From assembly GCA_040766655.1 (NCBI GenBank), contig JAXGQB010000006.1:1-64000 (forward strand): a stretch of DNA of 64,000 bases, in the 5' to 3' direction. Positions 60,151 through 64,000 of the stretch are shown piece after piece (within the stretch, counting starts at the first letter, position 1; each line of letters opens with the position of its first letter). The notes below the pieces were generated by a model. That model did not search any database and was not told the origin of the DNA. It was given only the letters and a program-made list of their open reading frames with translations. The DNA is from JALOOB01 sp040766655 (GTDB lineage: Bacteria > Chloroflexota > Anaerolineae > CG2-30-64-16). The position numbers and the translations under genes were made by a program.

Positions 60151-60195
60151 TCGCCAACCGTCGCTGAGAATACCAGTAACTGACAGGAGCTTAAC

Positions 60196-60462
60196 ATGAG
60201 CCTTGAAACACAACTTCGCCACAGTGACTGCCGAAACTACTGCAGTGTCGATGTCGCCAAGGGAATCTGCCGCCGGATGAACCAGATGGTTCAGTTCGAT
60301 GGGCCGGCCTGCGAAGCATATCAGCAGCTGCCCAAGTGCAAGTTCTGCGCCAACTTCGTCGGCAGCGCAGAGGGCGTCGGCGCCTGCACGGCCGAGAAGG
60401 ACGAACCCTGGGCCTACCCCGAGATGATCGCAGTGACCTGCGAATGGTTCAAAGCTGCCTGA
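60196..60462 (+). CDS. hpdC: 4-hydroxyphenylacetate decarboxylase small subunit
   Basis: The 88-residue protein matches HpdC: HSDCRNYCSVDVAKGICR at the N-terminus and PKCKFCANFVG in the middle. One His (His9) and eight Cys (12, 16, 25, 39, 48, 51, 64, 82) can ligate the two [4Fe-4S] clusters of the known subunit. It forms the hetero-octamer with HpdB and is absent from the related indoleacetate and phenylacetate decarboxylases, so it supports the HpdB call. CAGGAGC precedes the ATG, 45 bases after hpdB. Confidence 0.92.
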   Translation: MSLETQLRHSDCRNYCSVDVAKGICRRMNQMVQFDGPACEAYQQLPKCKFCANFVGSAEGVGACTAEKDEPWAYPEMIAVTCEWFKAA

Positions 60463-60489
60463 TCCGGGTGACCCCCTTCAGGTGATATG

Positions 60490-60519
60490 AGCCCGGCCGA
60501 TCAGCCGACCGGCCGGGCT
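60490..60519 (+). other. intercistronic hairpin between hpdC and the MFS gene
   Basis: AGCCCGGCCG pairs perfectly with CGGCCGGGCT around a 10-base loop, with no T run. It is probably a processing or stability element rather than a terminator. Confidence 0.6.
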
Positions 60520-60547
60520 TGCACTCTCTCCGCAAAGGATGCCAAAG

Positions 60548-61873
60548 ATGGACGAAAAGTACGCACGCCGCCTGGGCTACTCCGTCATCGCCGCCTCGTG
60601 GCTCGCGGTCTTCTGCCTGTTCGGCTTTCGCTCCAGTTTCTCGATATTGAACCCGGTTATGATCAAGAGCACCGGCTGGGCCGCCACGCTGCCGTCCACC
60701 GGCTACTCGATTATGATGTCGGTCTACGCGATCACCGCCTTCTTCAGCGGCATGATCATTGACAAACACGGCACGCGGCCGGCCTACTTCTTGGGCGCCA
60801 TCTTCAGCGCACTGGGATTCGGGCTGACCAGCCTCGTGCCCAACTCCCAACCTTATCTGTACCTGGCCCTGTACGGCATTTTTGCCGGCGTCGGTACCGG
60901 TATGCTGTGGGTTTCCTCCACGGTCTCCGTGCGCAAGTGGTTCGTCGGCAAGGCTTACGCCACCTGGTGGGGCGTCGCGTTCATGGGCGCGCCTATGGCA
61001 CAGGTGATCCTGAGCCTGGTCGTCAAGCCCATCCTGACCAACCCGGCAGCGGGTGCGGACAGCTGGCGCGTTGCCATGCGCATTCTGGCCGTGATCATGT
61101 TTGTCGCACTGATGCTCGCGGCGGCCGTGGCCAAGAAGACGCCGGAAGACTACAAGCTCAAGCCGTTCGGCCTGGTGCCTGCTAAGCCCGGCACCGTGAC
61201 CCAGGAAGAGTATCCCTGGTCGCCGAATACAGCCTTCAAAACCCTGCCCATTTGGGGCACCGTGGGCGCGTTCCTCACCGCGATGATCGGCGAATTCCTG
61301 ATTTGGACGCAGGTCGTCCGATTCTGGACGGTGGACGCCAAGATGGACCTGGCCACCGCCACCAATCTATACATCTTCATCGGCATCTCGGGCATCATCA
61401 CCATGCCGTTGATGGGCCGGATTGCGGATATGCTCGTCGGCAAACTGGGCAACGAGACGAAGGCCCGCAAGGTCATGTTGATCTTCGCCCCGGCCGTCGG
61501 CGTGCTTGCCTGCCTGATGCTGCTGGCTAGTGGGGCGGGCAACTTTGCGATCGGCGTCGTGGCGTGCGTGCTGTTCGCCATCTACTGGGCGGTCGAGCCG
61601 GGTGGCTGCGCCGGATACGCCGGCTCCATCTACGGCCGCAAGTCCCTGGGCAAGATCTGGGGCCTGGCAACGTTGATCGTCATGGGCATCGGCCCGGCGT
61701 TGGGCACCTACGTCGGATCGGCCATGGGCGCCAGCGGCAGCTATGTCCCGTCGGTGCGGTTTGCAATGGGTGCGTTCGCAATTTCCACGATCGTGGCCTT
61801 GGCCCTTCCACTTGCTGCGAAGGTCCCCCAGGAACAGCAGGAGTCGGTCGCTCCAGCGATCAAGCTGGGCTGA
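60548..61873 (+). CDS. MFS transporter, monocarboxylate/oxalate-formate type
   Basis: The 441-residue protein has twelve predicted membrane helices, the loop 2-3 motif DKHGTRPAYFLG and a long central loop with EDYKLKPFGLVPAKPG. It resembles OFA/monocarboxylate porters. Its place between hpdC and the activase suggests 4-hydroxyphenylacetate uptake or related organic-acid exchange. ATG 60548 has AAAGGA 9 bases upstream; ATG 60539 overlaps it. Perfect hairpins bracket the gene on both sides. Confidence 0.87.
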   Translation: MDEKYARRLGYSVIAASWLAVFCLFGFRSSFSILNPVMIKSTGWAATLPSTGYSIMMSVYAITAFFSGMIIDKHGTRPAYFLGAIFSALGFGLTSLVPNSQPYLYLALYGIFAGVGTGMLWVSSTVSVRKWFVGKAYATWWGVAFMGAPMAQVILSLVVKPILTNPAAGADSWRVAMRILAVIMFVALMLAAAVAKKTPEDYKLKPFGLVPAKPGTVTQEEYPWSPNTAFKTLPIWGTVGAFLTAMIGEFLIWTQVVRFWTVDAKMDLATATNLYIFIGISGIITMPLMGRIADMLVGKLGNETKARKVMLIFAPAVGVLACLMLLASGAGNFAIGVVACVLFAIYWAVEPGGCAGYAGSIYGRKSLGKIWGLATLIVMGIGPALGTYVGSAMGASGSYVPSVRFAMGAFAISTIVALALPLAAKVPQEQQESVAPAIKLG

Positions 61874-61883
61874 TGTTTGCGGC

Positions 61884-61919
61884 CCCGTCAGCCGGGAGCC
61901 ACGTCTCCCGGCTGACGGG
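61884..61919 (+). other. intercistronic hairpin between the MFS gene and hpdA
   Basis: CCCGTCAGCCGGGAG pairs perfectly with CTCCCGGCTGACGGG around CCACGT, and AAACTAC follows, so it is not a standard terminator. It lies 10 bases after the transporter stop and 31 bases before hpdA. Confidence 0.7.
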
Positions 61920-61950
61920 AAACTACATCGGAACGTATGGGAGATGCGTG

Positions 61951-62913
61951 ATGGATCAGGAACTCAAGGGTCTGGTTTTCGATGTACAGGGTTATTCGGT
62001 GCATGACGGGCCCGGCTGCCGCACATTGGTCTTCATGAAGGGCTGCCCGTTGCGCTGCGAGTGGTGCTCGAACCCGGAAGGCATGCGCGTCGCCCAGGAC
62101 ATTCTCTTCCGCAACATGAAGTGCGTGAATGTCAAGAACGGCTGCACCCGCTGCATCGAGGCCTGCCCACACCACGCGATCATCGAGAATCCGGACCGAA
62201 CCCCAGATGCCCAGCAGCTCCTCATCGATCGCACCATCTGTCACACCTGCAACGACCCCAAGTGCTTGTCGGTCTGCTACTTCGAGGGCCTGCAGGCCTG
62301 CGGAAAGTGGCGGACCGTCGGTGAGTTGATACATATCTTCGAGCGCAATCGTCCCTACTGGGGCGAGCGCGGGGGCGCCAGCTTCTCCGGCGGGGAGCCG
62401 TTGCTGCAATACGAGTTCATGCATGCGATGTTCGAGGCGTGCCGTGATGCGAAGATCCATGTCGCGGTGGAGACCACTGCCCACATCCAGCCCGACCACT
62501 TCCTTGACCTGATGAGCATGGTGGACTTCGCTTTCATCGATCTGAAGCACATGGACTCGGCGCGTCATCGCGAGAAGACAGGTGTCCCCAACGAGTTGAT
62601 TCATGCGAACATCTCGGCCCTGGCAAGGTCCGGGTGGCCCGGACGGCTGGTGCTGCGCTTCCCGGTGATCGAAGAATACAACGATTCGGATGAGAACATC
62701 GAAGCGGTCGCCGAATTCATGCAGAAGAATGGGCTGGTCGAGGTGAACATTCTGCCGTTCCACCGGCTGGGCAACAGCAAATGGACGCAACTTGGCAAGG
62801 AGTATACTTTCAGCGAGTCTGATGCGACCCCTGAAGAGAGAATGCTCCACATCCAGGACATTTTCTTGGGCAAGCGCATCGCTTGCTACGTGGGATCGAA
62901 CACGCCGTTCTGA
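61951..62913 (+). CDS. hpdA: glycyl radical enzyme activase for HpdB
   Basis: The 320-residue radical SAM protein has CxxxCxxC in FMKGCPLRCEWCSNPE, an inserted ferredoxin-like region with two further cysteine groups (CVNVKNGCTRCIEACP and CHTCNDPKCLSVC), and the SAM-binding FSGGEPLLQ. It generates the glycyl radical on HpdB using SAM. The extra clusters are typical of activases for HpdB and related enzymes rather than PflA. The start at 61951 is an ATG with a weak purine-rich site. A strong hairpin follows the stop. Confidence 0.93.
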   Translation: MDQELKGLVFDVQGYSVHDGPGCRTLVFMKGCPLRCEWCSNPEGMRVAQDILFRNMKCVNVKNGCTRCIEACPHHAIIENPDRTPDAQQLLIDRTICHTCNDPKCLSVCYFEGLQACGKWRTVGELIHIFERNRPYWGERGGASFSGGEPLLQYEFMHAMFEACRDAKIHVAVETTAHIQPDHFLDLMSMVDFAFIDLKHMDSARHREKTGVPNELIHANISALARSGWPGRLVLRFPVIEEYNDSDENIEAVAEFMQKNGLVEVNILPFHRLGNSKWTQLGKEYTFSESDATPEERMLHIQDIFLGKRIACYVGSNTPF

Positions 62914-62944
62914 GTCACGTGCCGGGTTCGGACGGCACAGCACT

Positions 62945-62975
62945 GCCCCCCGCAGACCTCGAGCCTGCGGGGGGC
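62945..62975. terminator. hairpin after hpdA
   Basis: GCCCCCCGCAG pairs perfectly with CTGCGGGGGGC; TCTT follows. It ends the hpd operon and faces the convergent menA gene. Confidence 0.65.
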
Positions 62976-63008
62976 TCTTGGTGTTGGACCCGCCGGCTGC
63001 GGTCTGCC

Positions 63009-63911
63009 CTACAGCACGATGCCCAGCGCGAATGCGAGGGCGTAGAGGACGGCGAGCTGCGCGGTGCCGCCGAGCGTCTTGTTGAGCGCGGGACCCAGGA
63101 CGGTGAAGAGGTCCCGGGCGTGGCGCACCGCCAGCGGCAGCGTGACGAAGGGCAGCAGCACCCATGGATGCATGCCGTAGCCCAGCCAGAGGATCAAGGG
63201 GACGGCGTAGGCCAGGATGAGCAGGACGAGGTACTCGATGCGCGCCCCGCTTCGCCCCAGCACCACGGCCAGGGTGCGCTTGCCGGCCCGGCGGTCGGTG
63301 TCGGCATCGCGCACGTTGTTCACCACCAGGATCGCGGTGACGAGCGCGCCCATGGGGAGCGCCCCCAGCCAGACGAGCGCCGGCGCGGCGTGGGCCTGTG
63401 CGTAGTATGTCCCGACGACCGCGATCAGCCCGAAGAAGATGAAGACGGCCACGTCTCCCAGGCCGTAGTAGCCGAACGGCAGCGGTCCATACGTGTAGGC
63501 GACCGCGGCCAGCATCGACAGAAGGCCGATCGCCAGGATCGGCCAGCCACCGACTGCAATCAGGTAGACCCCGCACAGCGCAGCCAGGCCCAGGACCAGG
63601 AGCAGGCCGCGCTTGATCTCGCCCTCGCTGATCAGCCCCGCCGTCGTGACGCGCAGCGGCCCGACACGCTCATGCGTGTCCGTGCCGCGCTTGAAGTCGC
63701 CCAGGTCGTTGGCGAAGTTCGAAGCGATCTGAAGCAGCAACGCGGCCAGCAGCGCGGCCAGGCTGGCCAGCGGATCGAACGCGCCGGCGCGGATGGCCAG
63801 CGCTACGCCCACCACGACCGGGGCGACGGACGCGGGCAGCGTGCGCGGCCGGGCCGCCAGCACCCACGCCTGGCGCCGCGTGATGCGGGGACGGACGTCA
63901 GGGGCGCTCAT
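63009..63911 (-). CDS. menA: 1,4-dihydroxy-2-naphthoate polyprenyltransferase
   Basis: The 300-residue UbiA-superfamily protein has about eight or nine membrane helices and both Asp-rich motifs: NFANDLGDFKRGTD (about residue 63) and NNVRDADTDRRAGKRT (about 198). It prenylates 1,4-dihydroxy-2-naphthoate to demethylmenaquinone. No other menaquinone gene is visible, and the gene runs convergent to hpdA. The start at 63911 is the only one near the family N-terminus (AWVLAARPRTLPA). Confidence 0.9.
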   Translation of the reverse strand: MSAPDVRPRITRRQAWVLAARPRTLPASVAPVVVGVALAIRAGAFDPLASLAALLAALLLQIASNFANDLGDFKRGTDTHERVGPLRVTTAGLISEGEIKRGLLLVLGLAALCGVYLIAVGGWPILAIGLLSMLAAVAYTYGPLPFGYYGLGDVAVFIFFGLIAVVGTYYAQAHAAPALVWLGALPMGALVTAILVVNNVRDADTDRRAGKRTLAVVLGRSGARIEYLVLLILAYAVPLILWLGYGMHPWVLLPFVTLPLAVRHARDLFTVLGPALNKTLGGTAQLAVLYALAFALGIVL

Positions 63912-63932
63912 CGTCGTCCACCCGCGCCTTAA

Positions 63933-63989
63933 AGGTGCCCGGCACTTCGAAAGTGCCGGGCACCTGAGAGCCAGAAGTGCCGGGTACCT
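63933..63989. repeat. GTGCCCGGCACTT hairpin plus extra copy
   Basis: AGGTGCCCGGCACTT (63933-63947) is inverted at 63951-63965 around a CGA loop, and a third near-copy AAGTGCCGGGTACCT follows at 63975-63989. The element starts 21 bases upstream of menA and runs to the right edge, so its full length is unknown. Confidence 0.75.
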
Positions 63990-64000
63990 GGAAGTTCGAG

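Noticed and set aside
58780..60222. A 480-residue minus-strand reading frame inside hpdB
   Set aside because: It is the antisense shadow of the glycyl radical enzyme, which is fully supported by active-site residues.

Overview
The window is about 64 kb of high-GC bacterial chromosome that opens at the tail of an rRNA operon (23S 3' end, 5S). Some 50 protein genes are closely packed in short operons on both strands. No gene gives a formal taxonomic assignment. The G+C content, fused glycyl-tRNA synthetase, ADP-forming acetyl-CoA synthetase with a DRTGG-domain partner, frequent leaderless promoters and dispersed hairpin repeats would fit a Chloroflexota (Anaerolineae-like) genome; this is inference. 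I saw no tRNA, CRISPR array, insertion sequence, prophage or replication origin. Sigma-70-type promoters (TTGACx, 17-bp spacer, TATxAT, often TATCAT or TGnTAxAAT) are unusually easy to read and fix many start codons.

Layout. 1-5.4 kb: rRNA, CorC/HlyC-like membrane protein, cytidine deaminase, secreted subtilase, RecO, MazG-like protein. 5.4-12.2 kb: fused GlyQS, an SbcC/Rad50-like ATPase, a PLP-dependent dehydratase. 12.2-16.4 kb (minus): ABC-2 transporter and a PhoBR-like two-component system; both transcription units carry the same array of four 11-bp-spaced heptamers at the same distance from the -10. 16.5-23.9 kb: radical SAM protein, phosphoesterase, nitrilase, esterase, PfkB kinase, class IV aminotransferase, Wzz/BY-kinase. 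23.9-27.1 kb (minus): ADP-forming acetyl-CoA synthetase and DRTGG-domain protein. 27.3-30.7 kb: cysteine desulfurase-MnmA and small membrane proteins. 30.8-33.3 kb (minus): NAD(P)HX repair enzyme and a CcmC-like membrane protein. 33.4-40.4 kb: YfhO-like membrane protein, double thioredoxin, asymmetric heterodimeric ABC exporter. 40.4-52.2 kb: small ORF, FAD oxidoreductase, HigBA toxin-antitoxin, double GNAT, P450, HAD phosphatase, GH13 enzyme, and a PyrK-like and a PyrD-like protein separated by a ParB-like/universal-stress fusion.

52.2-62.9 kb is the most striking region. A soluble Cache/GAF histidine kinase diverges from a NarL-type regulator, which is followed by a TPR protein, a DUF4037 protein and a DUF4125 protein. 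After a strong terminator comes a complete arylacetate decarboxylase operon: a glycyl radical enzyme matching 4-hydroxyphenylacetate decarboxylase (HpdB) at all five remembered key residues, its Fe-S small subunit (HpdC), an MFS transporter and the radical SAM activase (HpdA). Predicted chemistry is uptake of 4-hydroxyphenylacetate and decarboxylation to p-cresol. The two-component/TPR/DUF4037/DUF4125 set is a candidate sensory or maintenance module for it. The window closes with MenA and a hairpin repeat at the right edge.
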